The notes below the pieces were generated by a model, which made no database searches, was not told where the DNA came from, and saw only the letters and a list, made by a program, of their open reading frames with translations. DNA of 64,000 nucleotides from COE1 sp963596435 (GTDB taxonomy: Bacteria; Bacillota; Clostridia; Lachnospirales; Lachnospiraceae): assembly GCA_963596435.1 (NCBI GenBank), contig CAVBMG010000003.1, positions 1 to 64,000 on the forward strand, read 5' to 3'. The translations under genes and the position numbers were made by a program. Positions within the stretch are counted from its first letter, which is position 1. Each line of letters starts with the position of its first letter. Below are positions 42,579 through 51,313 of this stretch, one piece after another.

Positions 42579-44393
42579 CTATACAAATTGCTGTGTTTTC
42601 ATGGAAATTGTAATGCTGACTGATGTTCCTTTCTCTAATTCTGACTGTACTGCCATGCCATACTGCTCTCCATAGCACAGTTTGATTCTCTGATTAATAT
42701 TGTATAATCCGATACTCTCCTTCCTTTCAGGATTCTTCTCTTCAATATCTCTACGAAGCTGGGCAAGCGCAGCTTCATCCATGCCGCAGCCATTATCTGA
42801 TATCGTGATCCTGATATCCTCACTGCCTCCGCATCTCTCTACCCGCAGCGTAATCATGCCGCCTTCCTCTTTCTCTTCCAGTCCATGCACAAGAGCATTC
42901 TCTACAATAGGCTGCAGCAAAAGCGGTAATATCCGGCACTGTTCTGTATCAATGTCTTCATCTATGCATAATTCATAATTGAATTTATCACCAAAACGCA
43001 TTTTCTGAATCATGATATAGGTCTCAATGTGATTCAGCTCATTTTTAAGCGCTGTAAAAGTTGTTCCATTATTTTCCAATACGTAACGCATGGATTTACC
43101 CAGAAGTTTGATGGCATTTGCCACTTCCCGGTCTCCCACGGTAAATGCCTTCATACGTATGGATTCCAGCGTATTATAAAGGAAATGTGGATTGATCTGG
43201 CTTGCCAGCATCTTAAATTCCATCTTCTGCTGTTCATTGACCAGTTCTTTCTCATTGATCTGTGCTTCATACATCTGCTCATCCTTCTGCTTGATATTCT
43301 GCACCATGATCTCCAGGTCAGCAAACGCCTCCGAAAGCTCATCATTACCCTGCACTACTTCTTCAAAATCATAATCCTCATTACTTGCCTGATGCATCAC
43401 CTGTCGCAAGGTCAATACACGCCCGGTAAAATACCCTGTAAAGAAATAAATCAGTATCGCAGGAATTACAATAGCCACTGCAATGATTGCCATGCAGATA
43501 TAGATAATATTTTTGATATTATCGTAGGATTTATCATTCAACGTACAGATATAGATTCTGGAATCAGACTGATACAGATGCAGTGTAGATACATCCACGA
43601 AGCAGGTCTTATTGTGAAGTTTGAGACTGCCCGCATATCTGAAATAATTCTCATCATAATCTATATCCACAACTTGCTGCTGTCCGTAATCGTCTTTTGA
43701 AGTAGCATAAAAAATGCGTCCCTCATCTACTGATGCACACATCTGATATTCCTGACTGCTTACTCTTGTATTCAGGTAGTTGTCACTAACTCTGATGACC
43801 AATACTGCATGATAGTCTGAGTTTACAAGAGGAATCTTACGAACCAGACACAGATTCCAGTATTCATTATTGTATTTATCATAGCTCACCATTTCCACCC
43901 AGAATACACTGGACTGCTCCACCGCCTTCTGATACCAGTCCTCCTCTGCAATTGTCCGCGTTACAGGATGATACTGCTTATACTCCATCATATACGGATT
44001 ATCTGAATATATCTCTATCTGATCTATCTCAGAATAATTGTACATATAATTATCCAGCGATGTTGAAGTACTGTTGATAACTTTAACCTGTGCATCTCTG
44101 GATGGATATTTTCTGGTCAAGATACTCTGTACATTACTGTCAAAGGACACTTCTTCTGAGATGTTATAGACCTGTGTCGTAATCTCGAACAGAATTGTCT
44201 TTACACGCAGATTGTCAGATTCCAGAAGATCTCTATGGTAACTGGTCAATAGATTGCCTGTATTGATAATCAGAAAAGTACCGATCAATAAGACAGGGAT
44301 AAACACTGCCAGAATGTAGATGCTGTATAGCTGTGTTCTGATATTTGCATTTTTTAGAAACTTGAATGGTTCTCTACTCTTATTTTTCTTCAT
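42579..44393 (-). CDS. YesM-type sensor histidine kinase
   Basis: Membrane sensor for the YesN-like regulator. The 604-residue protein has two membrane helices (about 23-45 and 296-320) around a 250-residue extracellular Cache-like domain, then a HAMP segment, a coiled coil (about 370-395), the His_kinase phosphorylation site QINPHFLYNTLES (His403) and an ATPase domain with NGCGMDEAAL near 545. ATG 44393 has AAGGTGG seven bases upstream; the TTG at 44399 is disfavoured. Confidence 0.93.
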   Translation of the reverse strand: MKKNKSREPFKFLKNANIRTQLYSIYILAVFIPVLLIGTFLIINTGNLLTSYHRDLLESDNLRVKTILFEITTQVYNISEEVSFDSNVQSILTRKYPSRDAQVKVINSTSTSLDNYMYNYSEIDQIEIYSDNPYMMEYKQYHPVTRTIAEEDWYQKAVEQSSVFWVEMVSYDKYNNEYWNLCLVRKIPLVNSDYHAVLVIRVSDNYLNTRVSSQEYQMCASVDEGRIFYATSKDDYGQQQVVDIDYDENYFRYAGSLKLHNKTCFVDVSTLHLYQSDSRIYICTLNDKSYDNIKNIIYICMAIIAVAIVIPAILIYFFTGYFTGRVLTLRQVMHQASNEDYDFEEVVQGNDELSEAFADLEIMVQNIKQKDEQMYEAQINEKELVNEQQKMEFKMLASQINPHFLYNTLESIRMKAFTVGDREVANAIKLLGKSMRYVLENNGTTFTALKNELNHIETYIMIQKMRFGDKFNYELCIDEDIDTEQCRILPLLLQPIVENALVHGLEEKEEGGMITLRVERCGGSEDIRITISDNGCGMDEAALAQLRRDIEEKNPERKESIGLYNINQRIKLCYGEQYGMAVQSELEKGTSVSITISMKTQQFV

Positions 44394-44426
44394 GATCAAT
44401 CCACCTTCACTGCCAAGCTATCTTCT

Positions 44427-44455
44427 AGCATACCTTATCCTTTTTGAAAAGACAA
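44427..44455 (-). promoter_or_regulatory. Promoter of the YesM-type kinase
   Basis: TTGTCT (44450-44455), 17-base spacer, TATGCT (44427-44432) on the minus strand, immediately after the rhaBAD terminator. Confidence 0.55.
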
Positions 44456-44470
44456 CCTCCCACTATACGC

Positions 44471-44501
44471 AAAAAAGGGACAAGTTTTACCTCGTCCCTT
44501 T
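44471..44501 (-). terminator. Terminator of rhaBAD
   Basis: AAAGGGAC (44474-44481) pairs with GTCCCTTT (44494-44501); two more pairs follow one mismatch. TTTTTT follows on the minus strand, overlapping the stem base. It is 14 bases after the rhaD stop codon. Confidence 0.82.
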
Positions 44502-44514
44502 ATATAGTACTTAA

Positions 44515-45333
44515 TTAATCTAAAAACTGCTCAGGTAATGTAACCTTGAAGTCTTTTGCAAGATTTCTAAAGTCGTCTGATGTAATGGTCTGTAATTTAT
44601 AAGGAGCCATAGAACGAACCTTTACGAAGATCTCAGCAGACTTCTCTACAGTGTGCATCAGACCAAATGTCAGGTCAAAGTCTTCTCCTGATACAAATAC
44701 ACCGTGATGTGCCCAGATTGCAACATCATATTTCTTCATCAATTCACTGGTTGCTACTGCAATATCTCTTCCGCCAGGTACCATCCAGGGAACTACGCCT
44801 ACACCATCAGGGAATACAACAGGACACTCTGTTGCCATTTCCCATAATTCTCTTGTAAATACCTTGTCCTCCAGAGGAAGTACGAATGTCATGGCAATTA
44901 CATTTGCAGGATGTGCATGATAAATGACTCTGTGCTTTCCACCGGTTGCAATCAGCTTCACTTCATGATTCATCAGATGAGAAGGTAATTCGCTGGTAGG
45001 ACGTCCACCATTTACCAGTCCCCATACGATTCTGTAGTTCTCGCCCTTATCATCAATCTCGATAATTGCAAAAGAATCTTCCGGTTTGATGATAACATTT
45101 CTGAAATACTTACCGCTGCCTGTGGAAATGAAATACTCACCTGCAAGCTTTGGAACGCTGGTTCCAATCGGTGTCCACTCCTTAGGCTGGAAATTCTCCT
45201 TTACCATCTCTACCTCTTCCGGCTTCATACGATATGTCAGATTGCCGCCATTTCTCTCATGCCAGCCCTGCTCCCAGCCATCGTTAGCCATACGGATATA
45301 TCCCTGTACAAATTCTGCATCTAATACTTTCAT
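44515..45333 (-). CDS. rhaD: Rhamnulose-1-phosphate aldolase
   Basis: Zinc class II aldolase that cleaves L-rhamnulose 1-phosphate to DHAP and L-lactaldehyde. The 272-residue protein has GWHERNGGNLTYRM near residue 25, the STGSGKYF loop, and the zinc-binding HAHPANVIA motif near 142, with a later HHG motif. It is the last gene of rhaBAD, 28 bases after rhaA, and is followed by a strong terminator. No aldehyde dehydrogenase or lactaldehyde reductase is adjacent. Confidence 0.96.
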   Translation of the reverse strand: MKVLDAEFVQGYIRMANDGWEQGWHERNGGNLTYRMKPEEVEMVKENFQPKEWTPIGTSVPKLAGEYFISTGSGKYFRNVIIKPEDSFAIIEIDDKGENYRIVWGLVNGGRPTSELPSHLMNHEVKLIATGGKHRVIYHAHPANVIAMTFVLPLEDKVFTRELWEMATECPVVFPDGVGVVPWMVPGGRDIAVATSELMKKYDVAIWAHHGVFVSGEDFDLTFGLMHTVEKSAEIFVKVRSMAPYKLQTITSDDFRNLAKDFKVTLPEQFLD

Positions 45334-45361
45334 TTTAAATTCCTTTCCTTATATCCTAAAT

Positions 45362-46615
45362 TTATCTTTTGGATAAAACTTCTTTTTCATATGTCTTGAT
45401 CTCATCGAACCAGCCACGTTCTGATGTACCACACTGTGCACAGTACTCTTCCCATACATCACCAAATGGATATACCTTCAGTTCTTCAAAGCGAACCATT
45501 AATTCTGTCCAGTCTGCCTTATCCTGTAATTTCTTCAATGAATCAGCAGGCATACACATTGCGGATAACAGTGCTTTCTGCCAGCTTCTGAAACCAACAG
45601 TCCATGCAGAGATACGGTTAATACTTGCATCAAAATAATCCAGTGCCATATTGACACGGTCAATTGCATTGCAGCGTACAATTTCTTTTGCCATTTCTTT
45701 TGTCTCATCATCGAAGAGAACAACATGATCTGAATCCCAACGTACAGGACGTGTGATATGTAATGCAATCTCCGGGAAGAAAGCCAGTAATGCAGGAATC
45801 TTGTCAGATACAACTTCTGTTGGATGATAATGTCCATTGTCCATCAGAGGAAGTACGCCTTCGTGTGTTGCTGCAAAGCTCAATGCGAACTCAGCAGAAC
45901 CAACTGTATAGGATTCTACACCAATACCAAATACCTTGGATTCTACGCAAGGCTTCACCATCTTGGGATCATGAGGCTCTGCAATGATCTGCTCGATAGA
46001 ATCTTTATAAAGCTCTCTGGGACCAAGGCGATCTGCTGGAATATCCTTGCTGCCATCACCTGTCCAGATATTCATAACACAGGGAATTCCTGTCTCTTCT
46101 GCGAAATACTGTGAAATACGGATACAAGCCTTGCCATGCTCAATCCAGAACTTTCTTACATTCTCATCCGGGCTTGATAAGGTCAGACCATCCTTTACAT
46201 TAGGATGTGAGAAGAATGTAGGGTTGAAGTCAATTCCCATATTTCTTTCTTTTGCAAAAGCCACCCATTTAGCAAAGTGCTTAGGCTCAATCTTATCTCT
46301 GTCAACAAACTCACCATCTTCAAAGATAGCATAACTTGCGTGCAGATTCAATTTCTTTAAACCAGGTGTGCACTTGATTACCATATCAATATCTGCCATC
46401 AGTTCTTCTGGTGTTCTTGCCTTGCCGGGATAATTACCTGTTGTCTGAATACCACCTGTCAGAGGGCCATCATGGTCAAATCCTGTTACATCATCACCCT
46501 GCCAGCAATGTAAGGATACTGGAATTGTCTTTAACTTTGCAATTGCGGCATCTGTGTCTACTCCGATTGCAGCATACATTTCTTTTGCTGCCTGATATCT
46601 TTCCTTCTGTGTCAT
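45362..46615 (-). CDS. rhaA: L-rhamnose isomerase
   Basis: Interconverts L-rhamnose and L-rhamnulose. The 417-residue protein is full length and carries the RhaA signatures PVSLHCWQGDDVTGFDHDGPL-type N-terminus, LNLHASYAIF, NIWTGDGSKDIPADR and metal-site segments LMDNGHYHPTE and RWDSDHVV. It lies between rhaB (16-base gap) and rhaD. It can probably also act on other 6-deoxy or aldo-sugars, as many members do. Confidence 0.97.
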   Translation of the reverse strand: MTQKERYQAAKEMYAAIGVDTDAAIAKLKTIPVSLHCWQGDDVTGFDHDGPLTGGIQTTGNYPGKARTPEELMADIDMVIKCTPGLKKLNLHASYAIFEDGEFVDRDKIEPKHFAKWVAFAKERNMGIDFNPTFFSHPNVKDGLTLSSPDENVRKFWIEHGKACIRISQYFAEETGIPCVMNIWTGDGSKDIPADRLGPRELYKDSIEQIIAEPHDPKMVKPCVESKVFGIGVESYTVGSAEFALSFAATHEGVLPLMDNGHYHPTEVVSDKIPALLAFFPEIALHITRPVRWDSDHVVLFDDETKEMAKEIVRCNAIDRVNMALDYFDASINRISAWTVGFRSWQKALLSAMCMPADSLKKLQDKADWTELMVRFEELKVYPFGDVWEEYCAQCGTSERGWFDEIKTYEKEVLSKR

Positions 46616-46631
46616 GTTCTTTCCTCCTGTT

Positions 46632-48035
46632 TTATACTGGTTGATATGTTTTTATATCAAATGAATCAAATATTGTCTTTCTTGCCTGTGTCAGATCTGA
46701 AAGCTTTCCTGCTGCCAGCATCTGCACTGTCAGATTACCAATAGCTGTTGCCTCTGTAGGCCCTGCATAGACTGTCTTGCCTGTCTGCTTCGCTGTCAGT
46801 TCGTTCAGATACTGCGCATTCGCTCCACCGCCTACTACGTGGATGCATTCATATGACACGCCCGTCAGTTGTTCAATTTCTTTTACTGTATTCTTATAGC
46901 ATACTGCAAGACTGTTATAGATTACTGCTGCCAGCTGCGCTGTTGTCTCCGGAACCTGCTGTTTTGTTTCTCTGCAAAATTCCTTTACAGCCTCTGTCAT
47001 GCTCTCCGGTGCCAGGAACACATCATCATTACAGTCAACAATCGACGCAATATCTTCCTTCGATGCCATTTCACACAGCTGTGCGAAAGAATATGCATCA
47101 TTGATTTCCTTCTTCAGAGACTGAATCATCCACAGTCCCATAATGTTCTTCAGATAGCGGAAACGATAATCATAACCGCCCTCATTTGTAAAATTGCATG
47201 CCATACTCTTATCTGTACAGTCTGCTTCCTTACGTTCCACTCCCATAAGTGACCATGTACCGGAACTGATATACATTGTCTCCGGTGCATTAGACGGAAC
47301 TGCCAGTACTGCGGAACCAGTATCATGGGTTGCCGGAAGCACTACCTTACATGTGTAGCCTACTTCCGCGGCAATTTCTGCTGTCAGCTCTCCAAGTACA
47401 GTGCCTGCCATCTTAATCTCCGGGAAAATATCCTTTGGATATCCCAAAGACTCTATCAGCTCCATATCCCATGTCTTCGTAACCGGGCTGACTAACTGTG
47501 TTGTGGTAGAATTGGTATATTCTACACACTTGCGTCCACATAACAGGAAATGAAAATAATCTGGAATCATCAGAAAGGTCTTTGCCTTTTTCAATTCCTG
47601 TGGTTTCTTCTCCTTAATTGCCATCAGCTGATAGATACTGTTGAACATCTGCTTCTGAATGCCGGTTCTGTGATAAAGATCCTGTAATGAGATTGTCTCA
47701 TATACCTTATCATCCATTCCCTGCGTTCTGCTGTCACGATATCCTACGGTATTTCCAATGACCTGATCTGCCTCATCCAGCAGAACAAAGTCTACTGCCC
47801 AGGTATCAATTCCCACGCTTACAGGAATTTTACCCAATTCGGCACATTTCTTCATACCTGCTTTAATTTCGTGAAATAATGCCCCGGTGTCCCAGCACAG
47901 CTCTCCATCCTTGCGGCTCATACCATTCGGGAAGCGGTGTATCTCCTCCAACACCATCTTGCCATCTTCCATATGAGCCAGAATATGTCTTCCGCTGGAC
48001 GCTCCGATGTCAATCCCCAGATAATACTCTGTCAT
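46632..48035 (-). CDS. rhaB: Rhamnulokinase
   Basis: FGGY-family kinase that phosphorylates L-rhamnulose. The 467-residue protein has YYLGIDIGASSGRHILA at the N-terminus, VGIDTWAVDFVLLD near residue 72, PATHDTGSAVLAVP near 235, and IHVVGGGANAQYLN near 395. ATG 48035 begins the conserved region and lies 11 bases after a GGGGG ribosome site; the frame is open to 48056. It is the first gene of rhaBAD. Confidence 0.96.
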   Translation of the reverse strand: MTEYYLGIDIGASSGRHILAHMEDGKMVLEEIHRFPNGMSRKDGELCWDTGALFHEIKAGMKKCAELGKIPVSVGIDTWAVDFVLLDEADQVIGNTVGYRDSRTQGMDDKVYETISLQDLYHRTGIQKQMFNSIYQLMAIKEKKPQELKKAKTFLMIPDYFHFLLCGRKCVEYTNSTTTQLVSPVTKTWDMELIESLGYPKDIFPEIKMAGTVLGELTAEIAAEVGYTCKVVLPATHDTGSAVLAVPSNAPETMYISSGTWSLMGVERKEADCTDKSMACNFTNEGGYDYRFRYLKNIMGLWMIQSLKKEINDAYSFAQLCEMASKEDIASIVDCNDDVFLAPESMTEAVKEFCRETKQQVPETTAQLAAVIYNSLAVCYKNTVKEIEQLTGVSYECIHVVGGGANAQYLNELTAKQTGKTVYAGPTEATAIGNLTVQMLAAGKLSDLTQARKTIFDSFDIKTYQPV

Positions 48036-48082
48036 AGTTTTATAACCCCCAAACAATTCATACTAACTGTTTCATTAACTAC

Positions 48083-48088
48083 ATCATA
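48083..48088 (-). promoter_or_regulatory. Candidate -10 box for rhaBAD
   Basis: TATGAT on the minus strand about 48 bases before rhaB, without a recognisable -35. This would fit activation by the adjacent AraC-type regulator, but the call is weak. Confidence 0.3.
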
Positions 48089-48103
48089 TACAAAATCAGC
48101 GCA

Positions 48104-48137
48104 CAAAAAAAGACACCCATTTGTGAAAAAAAGTGTC
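48104..48137 (-). terminator. Weak terminator after the AraC regulator
   Basis: GACAC (48112-48116) pairs with GTGTC (48133-48137) around a 16-base loop, and a run of eight T (complement of 48104-48111) follows on the minus strand. The short stem makes read-through into rhaBAD plausible. Confidence 0.5.
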
Positions 48138-48147
48138 CTTATTTGCA

Positions 48148-49113
48148 TTATGTTAAATTACTTCTGTATTTCTTGGGAGACATGGCATACTGCTTTCTGA
48201 ATATCTTATGAAAGTAGCTTAAATTGTCATATCCAACTGCATTACCTACCTCAGATACTGGCATATCTGTACTTCTAAGCAGAAATGCAGCCTGCTGCAT
48301 ACGCTTCTGCTGTATCAGTTCTGTATATGTCTTGCCCGTTCTCTTCTTAATCATGCGGCTCAGCCAGTACAGATCATAGTGAAGGCTCTGGGCAAGCTCC
48401 GTTAATTCTCCATCCCTGTAGTGTTCCTCCACGAAACGAAGAATGCTCAGTACCACATCCTCTTCTGTCTGTCCATTACCCGTTACGACCTTATCTGTGT
48501 GATTGAGCAGTTGCAGGAATAAAAGCCCCATAGTGACCTGATTAATACTTCTTTTATTAGGCTGATTGTGCATCAGTGTCCAGATCAGATTCTCTACCAG
48601 ATTCTGCACCGGCAGTACATCTGCGACTTTAAAATGCAGATATCCAATATCATTATCTCCCTCACCACGCAGACAGCCAATGATAAAATCACGCAATGGA
48701 TTCTGTTCTTCTCCCATCATTTGCAGTGATTTATCAAAGAACTCTGGAAGAATGATAAAGTTGACACCTATGTCATTTTCTCCCGCTGCATCAATCTCCT
48801 GTGTTGCCTTCTGACTCAGAAACAGTAATTCCCCCTGTCGAAGAATCACTTCTTCTTCGTTAATCAGATGTCTTGTCTGTCCCGAACACATATAGATCAC
48901 TTCCACATAATTATGAGTATGCTTGGGAAAATGTACAAAACGCGTATGAGGTCTGACTGTAATCAGCTTGGACGCATCCAGAAGCTTCCTGCTGTCAAAG
49001 ACATGTCCCTCTGACTGCACATAGATTGCCTCATTAATCTGCTTTCTGCCATTTAATATTTCCTGTTCTTCCGGTGTTATCTTACGCAACTGTTCTAATA
49101 ATTCTGCATTCAT
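48148..49113 (-). CDS. AraC-family regulator with cupin domain (rhamnose regulator candidate)
   Basis: Likely activator of rhaBAD. The 321-residue protein has a cupin-type sensing domain (about 55-130, HFPKHTHNYVEVIYMCSG) and a C-terminal AraC double helix-turn-helix (about 215-320, LAQSLHYDLYWLSRMIKKRTG and VGNAVGYDNLSYFHKIFRKQY). It lies 112 bases before rhaB on the same strand. Its ATG overlaps the stop of the DUF2974 gene by four bases, so it is translated from the udk/TetR-Hpt operon, not from a rha promoter. Confidence 0.9.
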   Translation of the reverse strand: MNAELLEQLRKITPEEQEILNGRKQINEAIYVQSEGHVFDSRKLLDASKLITVRPHTRFVHFPKHTHNYVEVIYMCSGQTRHLINEEEVILRQGELLFLSQKATQEIDAAGENDIGVNFIILPEFFDKSLQMMGEEQNPLRDFIIGCLRGEGDNDIGYLHFKVADVLPVQNLVENLIWTLMHNQPNKRSINQVTMGLLFLQLLNHTDKVVTGNGQTEEDVVLSILRFVEEHYRDGELTELAQSLHYDLYWLSRMIKKRTGKTYTELIQQKRMQQAAFLLRSTDMPVSEVGNAVGYDNLSYFHKIFRKQYAMSPKKYRSNLT

Positions 49114-50231
49114 TTATCACTGTGTTCTTTCCTGATTGCGGTTTTTCTATTCTGGCTCATAATTTTGAAAAGAGAGCGGATAATCAGCCACAGATTATGT
49201 TTTACCTCTGCATCCATGTTGCTTACCGCTTTCCAGGCACTGGTCAGACCTTTCATTCCCATTGCATTCAGTTCCACTGTAGTCTTGGCACCCGGTGCAT
49301 CCAGAACTGCAAACAGACTGTCAACGAAAATCTGTCTGCGTTCCTCATCCAGTGACTCCACCCACTCTTTTAAAGAACGGTCCAGGAATCTGCTGGCATT
49401 GGACACAGAATCCAGATATACAAAATTGTTCCTCTTCACTTCCCAGGTCCCCGCGTCATGCTGCATGATACCTTTCTGGGAGCTCTTGACAATATCATAT
49501 TCTTCTTCATGTCCAAGCAGCATACCGACTATGGAAGATTCTGGCACAATGGTTCTGATTCTAGGCAGCATAGCCTGATATTCAGGGCTGTCCAGAATCT
49601 CCTTCTGAAAACCGGGTCCATCATTGTTATATACCTGAATAATACGATCCTGAATTGTCTTATCACAGCGAAATGCTGCATATACAGCAAGATTACCGCC
49701 CTTGGAATGTCCGCCAAGAATCAGCTTATGGTTCTCCCCTAACGCTGTCTGTTCCACATATTCCACTGCTTCTAACTGGGAAGGCACATTGACCATCAGC
49801 CCCATATTAAAATCCTCCCGCCAGCCCACGATGGTATCATCGGTGCCGCGAAAGGCAATATATCTCGTATCCTCATCTATTTCTATGGTCATAGCGCTGA
49901 ACTGCTTCTGTAGCTCTTCACTGATATGATTCACATAGTTTATGATCTTCATTTGTCCAAATCTCGGACAGTCTGCCAGACGGGCAAACAAAAGCGCTGA
50001 TGTTCTGGTCAAGGAAGCCTCCTTGAGCTTCTCTTCCAGATTGTATTTTGCAAAGAAACGTTTGATTGCTTCTTCTATTGTAATCGCCTGATTATAAATC
50101 CCATTTGGCATAATCTCATCCAGATTAACATATGCCATCCACGAAAGAACCAGATTATCAACTGCATTAAATGGGTCTTCGCTTAAACTGATATCTCCCC
50201 TCCACTCCAGATAATCCAGAATATTTGCCAT
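49110..50231 (-). CDS. DUF2974 alpha/beta-hydrolase-like protein
   Basis: Predicted serine hydrolase of unknown substrate, related to lipase-class proteins. The 373-residue protein has YIAFRGTDDTIVGWREDFNM near residue 125 (oxyanion region) and the nucleophile elbow LILGGHSKGGNLAVYAA near 170, with the Ser in GHSKGG. No signal peptide or membrane helix. GGAGG lies seven bases before the ATG. It sits between udk (25-base gap) and the AraC regulator. Some relatives are phospholipases or thioesterases, but this one cannot be assigned. Confidence 0.85.
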   Translation of the reverse strand: MANILDYLEWRGDISLSEDPFNAVDNLVLSWMAYVNLDEIMPNGIYNQAITIEEAIKRFFAKYNLEEKLKEASLTRTSALLFARLADCPRFGQMKIINYVNHISEELQKQFSAMTIEIDEDTRYIAFRGTDDTIVGWREDFNMGLMVNVPSQLEAVEYVEQTALGENHKLILGGHSKGGNLAVYAAFRCDKTIQDRIIQVYNNDGPGFQKEILDSPEYQAMLPRIRTIVPESSIVGMLLGHEEEYDIVKSSQKGIMQHDAGTWEVKRNNFVYLDSVSNASRFLDRSLKEWVESLDEERRQIFVDSLFAVLDAPGAKTTVELNAMGMKGLTSAWKAVSNMDAEVKHNLWLIIRSLFKIMSQNRKTAIRKEHSDK

Positions 50232-50256
50232 GCTCGCACCTCCATGACGTTTACTC

Positions 50257-50895
50257 TCAGCCTTGCAGCATCCTCGTCAGATACGTTGTCAGCATATCAA
50301 TTCCCGGTGCATTCTCTCCACCACGGGGAATAATGATATCTGCATATTTCTTGGAAGGTTCCACAAACTCTTCATGCATTGGCTTCACAGTAGAACTATA
50401 CTGTGAAATAATAGAGTCGATGCTTCTTCCTCTCTCTACCATATCTCTTCTGATTCGACGCATCAGTCGTTCATCTGCATCTGTATCTACATAGATCTTA
50501 ATATCCATCAGATCCCTAAGCTCTCTGTTCTCCAGAATAAGAATTCCTTCCATGATAATAACCGGCTTGGGTTCTACTGTTATGGTCTCTTTCGCACGGT
50601 TATGATTTACATAGTCATAAGTCGGCATCTCTATGGGATAGCCTTTGAGGAGCTTACGGACATCCTCTGCCATTCTCTCTGATTCAAAGGAATCAGGATG
50701 ATCATAATTAAGCTTGCATCTCTCTTCAAAAGGCATATCATCATGTGCTTTGTAATAATTATCATGGCTGATCACTGCAATATCGTTTCCAAAATAATCC
50801 TTCACCCGATTGATGATTGTAGTTTTGCCGGAAGCGGAACCTCCTGCAACGCCAAGTACACAGATTTTTCTATTATATCCTTCGTTTTCAAGCAT
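50257..50895 (-). CDS. udk: Uridine/cytidine kinase family protein
   Basis: Phosphorylates uridine or cytidine in pyrimidine salvage. The 212-residue protein has the P-loop GVAGGSASGKTT near residue 18, DNYYKAHDDM with the catalytic Asp, YDHPDSFE and RRIRRDMVERGRS lid. ATG 50895 has AGGAG ten bases upstream and lies inside the last codons of the receiver gene (8-base overlap), so the two are translationally coupled. Phosphoribulokinase-like members exist, but the sequence fits udk best. Confidence 0.9.
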   Translation of the reverse strand: MLENEGYNRKICVLGVAGGSASGKTTIINRVKDYFGNDIAVISHDNYYKAHDDMPFEERCKLNYDHPDSFESERMAEDVRKLLKGYPIEMPTYDYVNHNRAKETITVEPKPVIIMEGILILENRELRDLMDIKIYVDTDADERLMRRIRRDMVERGRSIDSIISQYSSTVKPMHEEFVEPSKKYADIIIPRGGENAPGIDMLTTYLTRMLQG

Positions 50896-51313
50896 TACCG
50901 TATTTCTCCTTATAAGCATACAACTCTATAATATTCTCTACTCTTCGTTTGATGATACGGGGTTCAAATGGTTTGATGACCATATCTGCCACTTTATACT
51001 CAAATGTCTTAACTGCGGTTGCCTCAGAAGAATCATCTGTTACGATTACTACAGGAACACGGTTTAAGTAATCCTGCTCTTTCATATGCTCCAGAACACC
51101 AAAACCATCTATTCCCGGCATAATGATATCCAGAAGGATCACAGCCAGTTCATCATATTCTTTGTCAATAATCTCAATTGCTTCCATACCGCCGCCAGCT
51201 TCTATTATCTCATAGTTATCACAAAATATTCCGCCCAGCATATAACGGTTCATTCCCTTATCATCTACTACAAGTATCTTTTTCTTTGTATTCAATTGAT
51301 TACCCCATTCCAC
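50888..51313 (-). CDS. Stand-alone receiver-domain protein
   Basis: Single CheY-like domain, 141 residues, no output domain. It has the acidic pair Asp17-Asp18, phospho-acceptor Asp62 (VILLDIIMPGID), Thr in VIVTDDSSE and Lys in VIKPFEP, so the phosphorylation site is intact. It starts at GTG 51313, whose first base is the last base of the TetR-Hpt stop codon; an alternative TTG start at 51295 has a GGGG ribosome site. The coupling to a gene with an Hpt domain suggests the two proteins exchange phosphate. Confidence 0.88.
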   Translation of the reverse strand: MEWGNQLNTKKKILVVDDKGMNRYMLGGIFCDNYEIIEAGGGMEAIEIIDKEYDELAVILLDIIMPGIDGFGVLEHMKEQDYLNRVPVVIVTDDSSEATAVKTFEYKVADMVIKPFEPRIIKRRVENIIELYAYKEKYGNA

